NCBI GenBank assembly: GCA_048498315.1 | Contig: JBEHYF010000003.1 | Span: forward strand, 1-64,000 | From: Actinoallomurus sp048498315 | GTDB taxonomy: Bacteria; Actinomycetota; Actinomycetes; Streptosporangiales; Streptosporangiaceae | DNA length: 64,000 bases | Direction of reading: 5' to 3' | In this document: piece after piece, positions 35,196-43,993 of the stretch | Layout: each line of letters begins with the position of its first letter | Numbering within the stretch: the stretch's first letter is position 1 | The notes under the pieces: model-generated | What the model saw: only the letters and a program-made list of their open reading frames with translations | What the model was told of the DNA's origin: nothing | Databases searched by the model: none | Made by a program: the position numbers and the translations under genes

Positions 35196-36485
35196 ATGTC
35201 CGCAACCGTTACCTCGACCTTCCCTGCCAACGATCTTTCTACCACACGTAGGGCGCTGCTGGGCCTCGGCCTCGGCAATACCCTCGAGTGGTACGACTGG
35301 ATGCTATTCGGACTGGTCGCGGCCTACATAGGGCCGCAGTTCTTCCCCTCGCACGATCCCGTCGCCGCGACGCTCAGCGCGCTGGCGGTGTTCGCGGTCG
35401 GCTTCGCCATGCGGCCGTTGGGTGGCGTGCTGCTCGGCACCGTTGCCGACCGCATCGGCCGGCGGTCGGTCATGCTCCTGTCGGTCACGCTGATGGCCAT
35501 CACCACACTGGTGATAGCGATCACGCCGACGTATGACTCGATCGGCGTGTGGTCCGGCGCCATCCTGCTGGCCTGTCGTCTGCTCCAGAGCATCTCCACC
35601 GGAGTCGAGGCGCCACTGTCGACCGCCTATGCCGTGGAGGTCTCCCCAAAGGGGCGCGAAGCGCGCGCCGCGGGCTATATCAGCGTCTACGTCAACCTGG
35701 GCATGCTGCTCGCGTCGGTGGTCAGCTTCTTCACCAGCCTCGCGGTCGGCAGCGCGGCCATGGAGGACTGGGGCTGGCGGATTCCGTTCGCGGTCGGCGC
35801 GGTGATCGGTCTGGTGGTGCTGTACCTGCGCCGCTCCCTGCCAGAGACTCTGTACGAGAGTGAGCGAGCCGAGGGCTCGGCGTCCACGGTGTGGCGCGGG
35901 GTGGGCAGGCACTGGCTCGGCCTCGTTGCGATCATTTTCGTGGTCGGCGCCGTGCAGGCCTACAACTACGTCTGGGCCGTTGGCCTGCCGAGCCTCGCGC
36001 GCAGTGTCTTCCAGGAGAACCCGTCCAGCGTCTTCGCAGCCTCCAGCGCACTCGGCGTCGTTATGATCATCGGCTCCGTGGTGACAGGCTGGCTCGCCGA
36101 CCGGGCCAAACTATCCCGTACGTTCATCGTCACCCGGCTGCTGGCCGTCCCTTCGGTGTTCGTCATGCTCCTTTACCAGGACCCTGGCCTAGGCAGGCTG
36201 TTCGGCGTGCTCCTCGGCGGGTCCGTGGTGCTGGTGCTCAACATGACCCTCTACAACCTCGTTGCGGCGTCCCTGATGCCGAAGAGCAGCCGCGCCACCG
36301 GCGTCTCCCTAGGTTACGGCATCGGGGTTGCGCTCTTCGGCGGTACCGCGTCGTATCTGTTGATCTGGCTGCAGAGCCGGCACGAGTCGTGGTTGTTCGC
36401 CACCTATACGGCAGTGCTTTGCCTGATCAGCGTTGTGCTCTATCTGGCCGCGCGCAGGTCCAGCGGCACCTACGCGGGCGAGTGA
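35196..36485 (+). CDS. MFS transporter, metabolite:H+ symporter (MHS) type
   Basis: 429 aa, twelve predicted helices. The MHS signature GLGLGNTLEWYDWMLFGL near the N-terminus and the loop 2-3 motif GTVADRIGRRSVML are clear. ESTATUS-like MHS members import organic acids or zwitterions (proline, betaine, shikimate, 2-oxoglutarate). 36 bp after the regulator with a GAAAGGCGGA ribosome site. As the only transporter in the cluster it probably imports the substrate, which should then be a carboxylate or zwitterion. Confidence 0.9.
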   Translation: MSATVTSTFPANDLSTTRRALLGLGLGNTLEWYDWMLFGLVAAYIGPQFFPSHDPVAATLSALAVFAVGFAMRPLGGVLLGTVADRIGRRSVMLLSVTLMAITTLVIAITPTYDSIGVWSGAILLACRLLQSISTGVEAPLSTAYAVEVSPKGREARAAGYISVYVNLGMLLASVVSFFTSLAVGSAAMEDWGWRIPFAVGAVIGLVVLYLRRSLPETLYESERAEGSASTVWRGVGRHWLGLVAIIFVVGAVQAYNYVWAVGLPSLARSVFQENPSSVFAASSALGVVMIIGSVVTGWLADRAKLSRTFIVTRLLAVPSVFVMLLYQDPGLGRLFGVLLGGSVVLVLNMTLYNLVAASLMPKSSRATGVSLGYGIGVALFGGTASYLLIWLQSRHESWLFATYTAVLCLISVVLYLAARRSSGTYAGE

Positions 36486-36498
36486 GGAAGTTCTATAG

Positions 36499-37845
36499 AT
36501 GCAGCTATCGGATCTCAAGGTCACCTCTGACGAGTTGCGCGCGCCCGTGGTGCGCCGCAGCGACGTCGTCGTCGTGGGCGGCGGGCCCGCGGGCGTCAGC
36601 GCCGCCGTCGCCGCCGCCCGCGCCGGCGCCAGTGTCACTCTGCTGGAGAGGTACGCCGCGCTCGGCGGGCTCGCCGCCGGCGGCATGGTGCTGGTGCTGG
36701 ACGACATGGTCAACGGCCAGGAAATCAGCGTCACCGGCCTGGTTTCGGAGTACGTGGAGCGGATGGCCAAGCTCGGCCTGGCCGTCTTCCCGCCCGAGCA
36801 TGAGCGGATCGCCTCAGTCGAGATGTGGAACAAGTGGAGCCGCTGGGGCACTTTCGACTTCCACTCCCACACGAACCCCAAACCGATCTGCTACGCCGTC
36901 GCCTTCGACCCCGATGGGTGGAAGCGCGTCTCCAACGACCTGGTCCGTGAGGCAGGGGTGCACCTGCGGCTGCACTCGTGGTTCTCCCAGCCGATCGTGG
37001 ACGACGGCAGGCTGCGCGGTGTGGTGGCCGAGACCAAGGCGGGCCCGCAGGCGATCATGGCCGAGGTGGTCATCGACACCACCGGTGACATCGACGTCGC
37101 GGTCCGCTCGGGCGCGGACTACGTACACGACAGCTACCTCACCACGCTCGTGTTCAGGCTAGGCGGCGTGGATACCGCGGCCGCCGAGCGGTTCGAGCAG
37201 GAGAACCCGCGCGAGGCACGGGCGATCAACCGCAAAATCAAGCGGATCCTCGGCGGTGCGTGGGAGCTATGGTGGCTGAAGACACCGATCCCCGGCGTCG
37301 TCTGGTGCAATTGTCCCCATATGTCGGGTTATGACGGGGTAGATCCGGAGTCGCTAACCCGAGCCGAGTTTGACGCCAGGGCCCGTATCGCGGCTGCGGT
37401 CGACGAAGTGAGGCAGAACCTGCCCGGCTTTGAGAACTGCTATCTGCTCGATGTCGCCGAGCAGATGGGCGTCCGGCAGACGCGCCTGCTACAGGGCGAA
37501 TATGTCGTCACCAAGGACGACATCACCGCCCGGCGGCACTTCGCCGACTCCGTCGCCCGCGGTCGCGACTACTACACCCCCTACCGGGCGCTGCTTCCCC
37601 GCCAGGTCGACCAGCTCCTGGTCGCGGGCCGCCACTACTCGGCCACGCCGGACGCGCAGCGGATCTCCCGCGAGATTCCGCCGTGCATGGCGATGGGACA
37701 GGCAGCCGGCGTGGCGGCGGCGCTGGCCATCGACAAGGACGTGACGGTCCGGCAGGTCGATCCGGCTGCCATCCAGCGCGGGATGCGCGACCAGGGCGCC
37801 GACCCCGGAGACGTACCAGCCCCTAACGCGGAGGTCGCAGTATGA
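36499..37845 (+). CDS. FAD-dependent oxidoreductase (FAD_oxidored type)
   Basis: 448 aa. VVVVGGGPAGVSAAVAAARA and LLERYAALGGLAAGG form the FAD site. C-terminal FAD contacts are VAGRHYSATPDAQRISR and MAMGQAAGVAAALAI. The middle part (WNKWSRWGTFDF, WLKTPIPGVVWCNCPHMSG) is less conserved and probably binds substrate. Relatives are scattered in catabolic clusters without assigned reactions. GAGGAAG before ATG 36499. Its stop overlaps the CoA-transferase start by 4 bp. It could introduce a double bond or oxidise an alcohol or amine in the imported compound before CoA activation. Confidence 0.87.
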   Translation: MQLSDLKVTSDELRAPVVRRSDVVVVGGGPAGVSAAVAAARAGASVTLLERYAALGGLAAGGMVLVLDDMVNGQEISVTGLVSEYVERMAKLGLAVFPPEHERIASVEMWNKWSRWGTFDFHSHTNPKPICYAVAFDPDGWKRVSNDLVREAGVHLRLHSWFSQPIVDDGRLRGVVAETKAGPQAIMAEVVIDTTGDIDVAVRSGADYVHDSYLTTLVFRLGGVDTAAAERFEQENPREARAINRKIKRILGGAWELWWLKTPIPGVVWCNCPHMSGYDGVDPESLTRAEFDARARIAAAVDEVRQNLPGFENCYLLDVAEQMGVRQTRLLQGEYVVTKDDITARRHFADSVARGRDYYTPYRALLPRQVDQLLVAGRHYSATPDAQRISREIPPCMAMGQAAGVAAALAIDKDVTVRQVDPAAIQRGMRDQGADPGDVPAPNAEVAV

Positions 37846-39020
37846 GGCCGCTCGAAGGAATCACCGTCGTGGATTTCACACAGGTCTTCATGGGGCCGAG
37901 CTGTACCCAGCTGCTCGGTGACTACGGCGCGGACGTGATCAAGATCGAGCGTCCCGGCGTGGGAGACCTGTCCAGGAGCTCCATCCCCGACCGCGACGGC
38001 CTGGACAACCCGATCTTTCTGTCCATCAACCGCAATAAACGCAGCGTCAGTATTGACACGCGCCGCGAAGAGGGCAAGGAGGTCATATACCGCCTGGTCA
38101 AGGACGCCGATGTCGTCGTGAGCAACTTCAGGCCTGGCGTCATGGAACGGCTCGGCTTCGGCTACGAGCAGCTCCGCGAGGTAAATCCGCGCATCATCTG
38201 GGCGTCGGGCAGCGGCTTCGGCGCCGAGGGTCCCTACAGCCACAAGGGCGGACAGGACGCCATCGCGCAGGCGTTCTCCGGCGTGATGTGGCGGCGCGCG
38301 TCGCCCGACCTGCCGCTGTCGATTTACCCGACCACGCTGGCCGACTACACCACGGGCATGCACCTCATGCAGGGCATCCTGCTCGCCCTGCGTATGCGCG
38401 ACCTGACGGGGGAGGGGCAGAAGGTGGAGGTCGCCATGTACGATTCGATGCTCCACATGCAGATGCAGGAAGCCTGCATGCAGCTCAACCGGGGCCGTGA
38501 AATCAACTGGGCGGCGATGCCGCTGAGCGGCGTCTTCACCACCACCGACGGCGCGATCTGTATCGTCGGCGCGTTCAAGGAGAATCCGCTACGCGATCTG
38601 TCCGAGGTCCTGGAGCTGGCGGAGGACCTCTCCCAGCGAGAGGAGTTCTCCACTCAGGAGGCGCAGCTCGCCAATCGCCCGCAGCTTCAGGCGATCTTCC
38701 GTGAGCGCTTCGCCACCAACACCACCGATCACTGGATCAAACGTCTTGAGGCGCAGGACATCTTGTGCGCTCCGGTCCGCACGATGGAGCAGACGCTGGC
38801 GGACGAGCAGACCGTGGTGAACCGGATGATCCTGGAGATGGACCACCCGGTGGCGGGCGCCGTCAAAGCCCTGGCCGCGCCCATCAGGCTGTCGTATTCA
38901 CCTTGCGAGGTGCGGCATGCGCCACCCCGCCTGGGCGAGCACAACGTCGAGGTGCTGACCGAGCACGGCTACTCGGCCGAGCAGATCGAGGCCCTCGTCG
39001 CGGCGGGAGTGCTGCGATGA
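37842..39020 (+). CDS. class III (CaiB/BaiF) CoA-transferase
   Basis: 392 aa family III CoA-transferase. GITVVDFTQVFMGPSCTQLL, YGADVIKIERPG, FLSINRNKRSVSIDTR and NPRIIWASGSGFGAEGPY are family blocks; the catalytic Asp is in TLADYTTGMH. It would move CoA from a donor (for example succinyl- or acetyl-CoA) to the pathway acid. Overlaps both neighbours by 4 bp (ATGA), so it is translationally coupled inside the operon. Confidence 0.93.
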   Translation: MRPLEGITVVDFTQVFMGPSCTQLLGDYGADVIKIERPGVGDLSRSSIPDRDGLDNPIFLSINRNKRSVSIDTRREEGKEVIYRLVKDADVVVSNFRPGVMERLGFGYEQLREVNPRIIWASGSGFGAEGPYSHKGGQDAIAQAFSGVMWRRASPDLPLSIYPTTLADYTTGMHLMQGILLALRMRDLTGEGQKVEVAMYDSMLHMQMQEACMQLNRGREINWAAMPLSGVFTTTDGAICIVGAFKENPLRDLSEVLELAEDLSQREEFSTQEAQLANRPQLQAIFRERFATNTTDHWIKRLEAQDILCAPVRTMEQTLADEQTVVNRMILEMDHPVAGAVKALAAPIRLSYSPCEVRHAPPRLGEHNVEVLTEHGYSAEQIEALVAAGVLR

Positions 39021-39796
39021 CAGTCCACTTCGAGATTGAGGACCACGTCGCCCGGGTTACCATCGATCGGCCGCACGTCCTCAACGCGGTGGACGAGGCG
39101 ACCCACCGCAAGCTCAGCGAAATCTGGCAACGCATCGAGGACGATCGCGACGTGCGGGTCGTGGTGGTGACCGGCGCGGGAGAAAAGGCCTTCTGCGTGG
39201 GCGCCGACATGTCCGCCGAAGCGATCGGCAAGACCGGGCTGCAGTACTGGGCCGATCTCGATCCCAACGGGTTCGGCGGCCTTTCGCTGCGTACGACGCT
39301 CGACGTTCCGGTGATCGCCAGGGTGAATGGCTATGCGCTCGGCGGTGGCATGGAAATGGTGCTGGGCTGCGACATCGTGGTGGCGGCCGAGCACGCGCAG
39401 TTCGGGCTGACAGAGCCCCGCGTGGGACGCATTGCACTGGACGGTGGCGTGACCCAGCTGGTCCGCCGTGTGCCGTACAACCAGGCCATGGGGCTGCTGC
39501 TTACCGGACGGCGTGCTCGCGCGGACGAGCTGGAGCGGATGGGGCTGGTCAACGAGGTGACCCCAGTGCGCGAGCTGGACGCTGCCGTGGATCGGTGGGT
39601 GGCCGACATCCTGGCCTGCTCCCCGCCCTCGCTGCGCGCCGTCAAGCAGATGGTGCAGCGCACAGCCCACTTGACCAGCCAGGAGGCGCGGGCGATACGG
39701 CTGCCGGCCCTCATGGAGGCCTTGGACAGCGAAGACAGTAAGGAAGGTGTTCGGGCCTTCCAGGAGAAGCGCAAGCCCGTCTGGAAAGGGCAGTGA
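39017..39796 (+). CDS. enoyl-CoA hydratase
   Basis: 259 aa crotonase with both catalytic glutamates: E113 in ALGGGMEMVLGCD and E133 in FGLTEPRVGRIAL, and the oxyanion segment EKAFCVGADM. Hydration (or retro-aldol/hydrolysis) of an enoyl-CoA made by the previous two steps is the likely role. ATGA overlap with the CoA-transferase; its stop overlaps the next start by one base. Confidence 0.92.
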   Translation: MTVHFEIEDHVARVTIDRPHVLNAVDEATHRKLSEIWQRIEDDRDVRVVVVTGAGEKAFCVGADMSAEAIGKTGLQYWADLDPNGFGGLSLRTTLDVPVIARVNGYALGGGMEMVLGCDIVVAAEHAQFGLTEPRVGRIALDGGVTQLVRRVPYNQAMGLLLTGRRARADELERMGLVNEVTPVRELDAAVDRWVADILACSPPSLRAVKQMVQRTAHLTSQEARAIRLPALMEALDSEDSKEGVRAFQEKRKPVWKGQ

Positions 39797-40668
39797 TGCT
39801 GCAGCCGGGTGTCTGGGGTGTCGTTGCGACACCTTTCATGGGGTCCACCTTCGACCTCGATGAACAGAGCCTCTCCAGGCTCGTCGAGCACTACGGGCGG
39901 GCCGGGGTCACCGGACTGACCGTGCTCGGCGTCTTCGGGGAGGCGGCGCAGCTGTCTACCGAGGAGAGGCGGGCCGTACTGGAGACCGTGGTCGACACGG
40001 TCGACCTTCCGCTTGTGGTGGGAGCGACCTCGCTGGGCACCGCGCCGGTCGTCGAGGAGGTACGTCTCGCCCAGGAAGTGGCGGGCGAGCGGCTCGCAGG
40101 CGCGATGGTCCAGGTGAACTCGCCGAACCCGCACGTCCTATCCAGACACCTGCGGGCCGTGCATGAGGCGACCGGAGCACGGCTGGTCGTGCAGGACTAT
40201 CCGCTGGTCAGCGGTGTCGACATCAGCGCTGAGGCGCTGGCGGCAGCGCTGCGCGACCTGCCCTTCGTGGTCGCGGTGAAGGCGGAGGCGCCGCCGACGC
40301 CGGTGGCCGTGGCGACGCTGACGGCCGCGCTGGACGTTCCCGTCTTCGGCGGGCTCGGTGGGTTGGCCCTATTGGACGAGCTCGCCTGTGGTGCGGCGGG
40401 CGCGATGACCGGTTTCTCCTTCCCGGAGGGGCTCGTCGCCTGCGTCGAGGCCTGGCGCACGGGTGGTTACCAGGCTGCCAGGGAGGCGTGGTTGCCCTAC
40501 CTGCCACTGGTGAATTTCGAGCAGCAGGCCAGGATTGCGCTGGCCATCCGAAAGGAGTGCCTGCGCCGGCGCGGCTTCTTCCTGGAGTCCTCGGTACGTC
40601 CACCGGCCGCCTCCCTTCCCGAGTCGCTGCACGAGCAACTCGACCGGCACCTTACGGCGGTGCGCTGA
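39796..40668 (+). CDS. dihydrodipicolinate synthase/N-acetylneuraminate lyase family protein
   Basis: 290 aa class I aldolase barrel. The GTTGE-like substrate loop reads LGVFGEAAQLS, the conserved Tyr is in VQDYPLVSG, and the Schiff-base Lys in FVVAVKAEAPPTP. It is not the DapA of lysine synthesis (the GTTGE and YNxPxRT motifs differ) and belongs with sugar-acid or hydroxy-acid lyases/dehydratases acting on 2-oxo acids. Pyruvate release or dehydration of a 2-keto-3-deoxy acid would fit the following semialdehyde dehydrogenase. TGATG couplings on both sides. Confidence 0.88.
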   Translation: MLQPGVWGVVATPFMGSTFDLDEQSLSRLVEHYGRAGVTGLTVLGVFGEAAQLSTEERRAVLETVVDTVDLPLVVGATSLGTAPVVEEVRLAQEVAGERLAGAMVQVNSPNPHVLSRHLRAVHEATGARLVVQDYPLVSGVDISAEALAAALRDLPFVVAVKAEAPPTPVAVATLTAALDVPVFGGLGGLALLDELACGAAGAMTGFSFPEGLVACVEAWRTGGYQAAREAWLPYLPLVNFEQQARIALAIRKECLRRRGFFLESSVRPPAASLPESLHEQLDRHLTAVR

Positions 40669-41428
40669 TGGATCTCGGACTGAAGGGAAGGACCGCCCTG
40701 GTCGGCGCGTCCACTGGCGGGCTCGGCGAGGCCACCGCTAGGGCGCTGGCCGCCGAGGGCGCTCGCGTGGTGGTGGCGGGCCGCAGAGGCGAGCGGGCCC
40801 GCGAGATCGCGGCACAGCTACCGGACGCGATCGGTGTCGAGGCCGACCTGCTGTCTGCCGACGGCGCCGAGCGGATGGTGGCCGTGGCGGGAGAAGTCGA
40901 CATCCTCGTGCTCAATGGCCCGGGCCCCAGACCTGGCACCGCCGCCGCCGCGACCTCTGACGACGTGATGGAGGCTGTTGATGCGCTGCTCCTTCCGCAC
41001 CAGCGGTTGATTTCGCTGATCCTGCCCGGCATGCGGTCCAGGGGCTGGGGTCGCATCCTGGCAATCGGATCGAGCGGCATCGTCGCCCCGCTACCGAACC
41101 TCGCGATGTCGAACCTGGGCAGGGCCGCGCTCGCCGGATACCTCAAGACGCTCGCCGCCGAGGTGGCCGCCGATAACGTCACGGTCAACCTGCTGCTGCC
41201 AGGGCGCATCGCACCGAGCGGGTCGCCGAGCTCGACGCGGCCGCCGCAGAGCGCGCGGGTACGTCGGTAGCCGAGGTCCAGGCGGCCTCGCGCGCCACCA
41301 TACCCGCGGGCAGGTACGGCAGGCCGGAGGAGTTCGGCCGGGTCGCGGCCTTTCTCTGTAGCGAAATCGCCTCCTACGTCACCGGCGTCGCGCTGCGCTG
41401 CGACGGCGGTCTCGTCCGAACCCTCTGA
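40668..41428 (+). pseudogene. SDR oxidoreductase with a -1 frameshift near its C-terminus
   Basis: First ~182 codons encode an SDR (GRTALVGASTGGLGEATARA; VDILVLNGPGPRPG; ILAIGSSGIVAP; MSNLGRAALAGYLKTLAAEV). At about 41210 (LLLPGRIA) the frame slips; inserting one base restores ERVAELDAAAAERAG, YGRPEEFGRVAAFL and DGGLVRTL to a stop at 41426-41428, the correct family end. In frame the ORF would stop at 41270. The catalytic Tyr position reads MSNLGR, as in an SDR branch that lacks YxxxK. The break may be a sequencing error, since all surrounding genes are intact and coupled, or a recent mutation. Confidence 0.85.
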
Positions 41429-41439
41429 ATGGAGCCCTC

Positions 41440-42837
41440 ATGACCACTGTCTTGAACCTCGTTGGGGGCGAGCGCGTCGGCGAACCCGAGCTTGCCAGGT
41501 ACAACCCCGCCGACCCCAGCGAGCTCGTGGCGGTGACGCCCGCCTCCGACGTCGTCGCCATGGACGCCGCCGTCTCGGCGGCCGAGGAGGCGCAAGGTGC
41601 GTGGGCGTCGCTGCCCGCGCCCGCGCGTGGCGCGGTCTTGCTCGACGCCGCTGACCTGCTGCGTTCCCGGCAGGTCCAGGTGGCCGAAGACGTGAACCGC
41701 GAGGAGGGCAAAACCCTCGCCGAGGCGATGGGCGAGGTCCGCCGCGCTATCGACGTGCTGCGCTTCTTCGGCTCGCTGGCCTGGCGAGCCTCCGGTGAGG
41801 TACTGCCGAGCGCTGTGCCGGGTACCACGATCTTCACCAGGCGGGAGCCCGTCGGCGTGGTCGGGCTCATCACCCCGTGGAACTTCCCGATCGCGATCCC
41901 CGCATGGAAGATGGCCCCCGCTCTGGTGAGCGGCAACGCGGTGGTCATCAAGCCCGCCGAGCTCACCCCGCTGTCCCTGTACCACCTGAGCAATGCTCTC
42001 GTGGAGGCCGGGCTGCCCGCCGGAGTCCTGAATGTCGTGCACGGCAAGGGATCCGTCGTCGGCGACGCACTCGCCCAGGATCCGCGGGTGACGGCGCTCT
42101 CTTTCACCGGCTCGACCGCCGTGGGTTTGGGCCTGCACACGATCCTCAGCGAGCGCAGGGCCCGCGTGCAGCTTGAGATGGGCGGCAAGAACGCCTATCT
42201 CATCCTCGACGACGCCGACCCCTCGGCCGCCGCAAAGGTCGTCGCCGCAAGCGGCTTCGGCCTCACCGGTCAGGCATGCACCGCGACTTCGCGTGTGTAC
42301 TGCACGCCCGGTATCAAGGAGCCCTTCCTGGCCGCGCTCGCCAAAGAGGCCGAGGCCTTCACGACGGGGCCGGTGGTGAGCGAGCAGCAGCTCGCCACCG
42401 ACCTGGCCGCGATCGAACAGGCCCGCGCCGAGGACGCCACGGTCGTTGCGGGCGGCGACGTGTCCTCCGGGCAGTTCCTCCGGCCTACCGTACTTACCGA
42501 CCTGGCGCATGCCTCGCCGGTGGTGCGCGACGAAATCTTTGGACCTATCGTCGCCGTGCTGGGAGTGGATTCCTACGAGGAAGGGCTGGCCAGGGTCAAC
42601 GACTCCAGGTACGGCCTGACCGCGGGCATCTGCACGCGCGACCTGACCGTCGCTCACCATTTCGCCGCGCACGTCAAGGTCGGCGTGGTCAAGGTCAACC
42701 GGCCGACCACGGGTCTGGACCTGAACGTGCCGTTCGGCGGGGTGAAGGACTCCTCATCCAACACCTTCAGGGAGCAGGGGACAGCGGCGCTGGACTTCTA
42801 CACCTGGGGCAAGACCGTCTACCTGGGGCACGAATGA
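41440..42837 (+). CDS. aldehyde dehydrogenase, 2-oxoglutarate-semialdehyde-dehydrogenase-like
   Basis: 465 aa NAD(P)-dependent ALDH. VGLITPWNFPIAIPAWKMAP, SFTGSTAVGLGL, the general base in LEMGGKNAYLIL and the nucleophile in GQACTATSRVY. GQACTATSRV and the overall pattern are those of alpha-ketoglutaric semialdehyde dehydrogenases (2,5-dioxopentanoate to 2-oxoglutarate) of sugar-acid and hydroxyproline pathways. GGAG before ATG 41440. Together with the DapA-like barrel upstream this suggests a route ending in a 2-oxo dicarboxylate. Confidence 0.92.
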   Translation: MTTVLNLVGGERVGEPELARYNPADPSELVAVTPASDVVAMDAAVSAAEEAQGAWASLPAPARGAVLLDAADLLRSRQVQVAEDVNREEGKTLAEAMGEVRRAIDVLRFFGSLAWRASGEVLPSAVPGTTIFTRREPVGVVGLITPWNFPIAIPAWKMAPALVSGNAVVIKPAELTPLSLYHLSNALVEAGLPAGVLNVVHGKGSVVGDALAQDPRVTALSFTGSTAVGLGLHTILSERRARVQLEMGGKNAYLILDDADPSAAAKVVAASGFGLTGQACTATSRVYCTPGIKEPFLAALAKEAEAFTTGPVVSEQQLATDLAAIEQARAEDATVVAGGDVSSGQFLRPTVLTDLAHASPVVRDEIFGPIVAVLGVDSYEEGLARVNDSRYGLTAGICTRDLTVAHHFAAHVKVGVVKVNRPTTGLDLNVPFGGVKDSSSNTFREQGTAALDFYTWGKTVYLGHE

Positions 42838-43844
42838 ACCTGCTCGCCCTGCCCAAGGCCGAGCTGCATCTGCATCTGGAAGGCGCGATACGCGCTTCCA
42901 CCGCCGCCGAACTGGCCGACAAGTACGGCCTGCCCGTCCCATCTGGCGGGCCGTACGTCGGTTTGAGCGAGTTCGTAACCGCCTACGAGTGTGCCCGCGA
43001 GCTGATCGGAGACCTGGACGATCTCCGTCGGGTCGCATGTGAGCTGGTCGATACCGCCACCTCACAGGGCGTCGTCTGGACCGAGGTGCACGTGTTCCCG
43101 TCGACTTATGCCGGTAGGCTCGGCCCCGCCGAGGGCGTGCTGGAGGCGGTGCTCGACGGCCTGCGATCGGGCTCTTCAACGGTGAGTGGCGCAGGCGTCA
43201 TCGTCGGCGTCAACCGCGGCTTGCCCCTGGAGGAGGCCGAGCGCTCCCTGGCCCTGGCCATCGCCTACCGCGACACGGGCGTGGTGGGGTTCGGGCTGGC
43301 GGGTGACGAGGCGCGGTTCCCGGCCTCGGTCTTCGCCGACGTGTTCGCCCGTGCCAGGGATGCGGGCCTCGTCGCCGTCCCGCACGGCGGCGAGGGCGCG
43401 GGTGCTGACAGCGTTCGCGCCTGTGTGGAGATGCTGGGTGCCCGGAGGGTGAACCATGGGGTCAGAGCCGCCGAGGAGCCGGCCTTGATCAGGGAGTTGG
43501 CCGAGAAGCAGATATGCCTCGACGTGTGCCCATCCTCCAACTTGCAGTTGCGGGTCGCTCCTTCCCTGGTCGAGCATCCGCTGCCTGTGCTCATGGCCGC
43601 CGGCGTGCCGGTGACCGTCAACAGCGACTGCCCGCTCTTTTTCGGTAGCACGCTGATCGAGGAGTACGACCTGGTCAGGCGCGGGCTTGACCTCGATGCC
43701 GCGGCGTTGGCCGGCATCGCGGAGACCTCGCTGCGCTTCAGCTCGTGCCCCGCCGACCGGCTCGAGCGGGCCATGGCGGACCTGGAGCGCTGGCGCGGCC
43801 AGGTTCACCCACCCGGGGATTTGACGACACGCCGAGGTGGGTGA
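42834..43844 (+). CDS. divergent adenosine-deaminase-family amidohydrolase
   Basis: 336 aa. Metal ligands of the ADA fold are kept: HxH in KAELHLHLEGAI, His and Glu in VPHGGEGAGADSV, His in RRVNHGVRAAEEP, Asp in VNSDCPLFFGS. True adenosine deaminases have Asp-Asp at the last motif, the second Asp contacting purine N7; here it is Cys. The substrate is therefore probably not adenosine. Deamination or deacylation of a cyclic amidine/aminated ring would explain its place as the last gene of a carboxylate catabolic operon. ATGA overlap with the ALDH gene. Confidence 0.88.
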   Translation: MNLLALPKAELHLHLEGAIRASTAAELADKYGLPVPSGGPYVGLSEFVTAYECARELIGDLDDLRRVACELVDTATSQGVVWTEVHVFPSTYAGRLGPAEGVLEAVLDGLRSGSSTVSGAGVIVGVNRGLPLEEAERSLALAIAYRDTGVVGFGLAGDEARFPASVFADVFARARDAGLVAVPHGGEGAGADSVRACVEMLGARRVNHGVRAAEEPALIRELAEKQICLDVCPSSNLQLRVAPSLVEHPLPVLMAAGVPVTVNSDCPLFFGSTLIEEYDLVRRGLDLDAAALAGIAETSLRFSSCPADRLERAMADLERWRGQVHPPGDLTTRRGG

Positions 43845-43993
43845 CCGTCGGCGGCGCGCGGGCACCGGCGCGCGATCGGCGACGCCGGGTGCGAGGACCG
43901 CCGGGTGTCGGCGATCGGTCGGGGCACCGCCGACCCGGTGCTTTCACGCCGGCGTTCCCGGCCACGTCCAACGGACCTCGGTGCGTGCAGCGA

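Noticed and set aside
39796..40668. Lysine-pathway DapA
   Set aside because: GTTGE and YNxPxRT motifs are altered and the gene lies in a catabolic operon, not with dapD/dapE.
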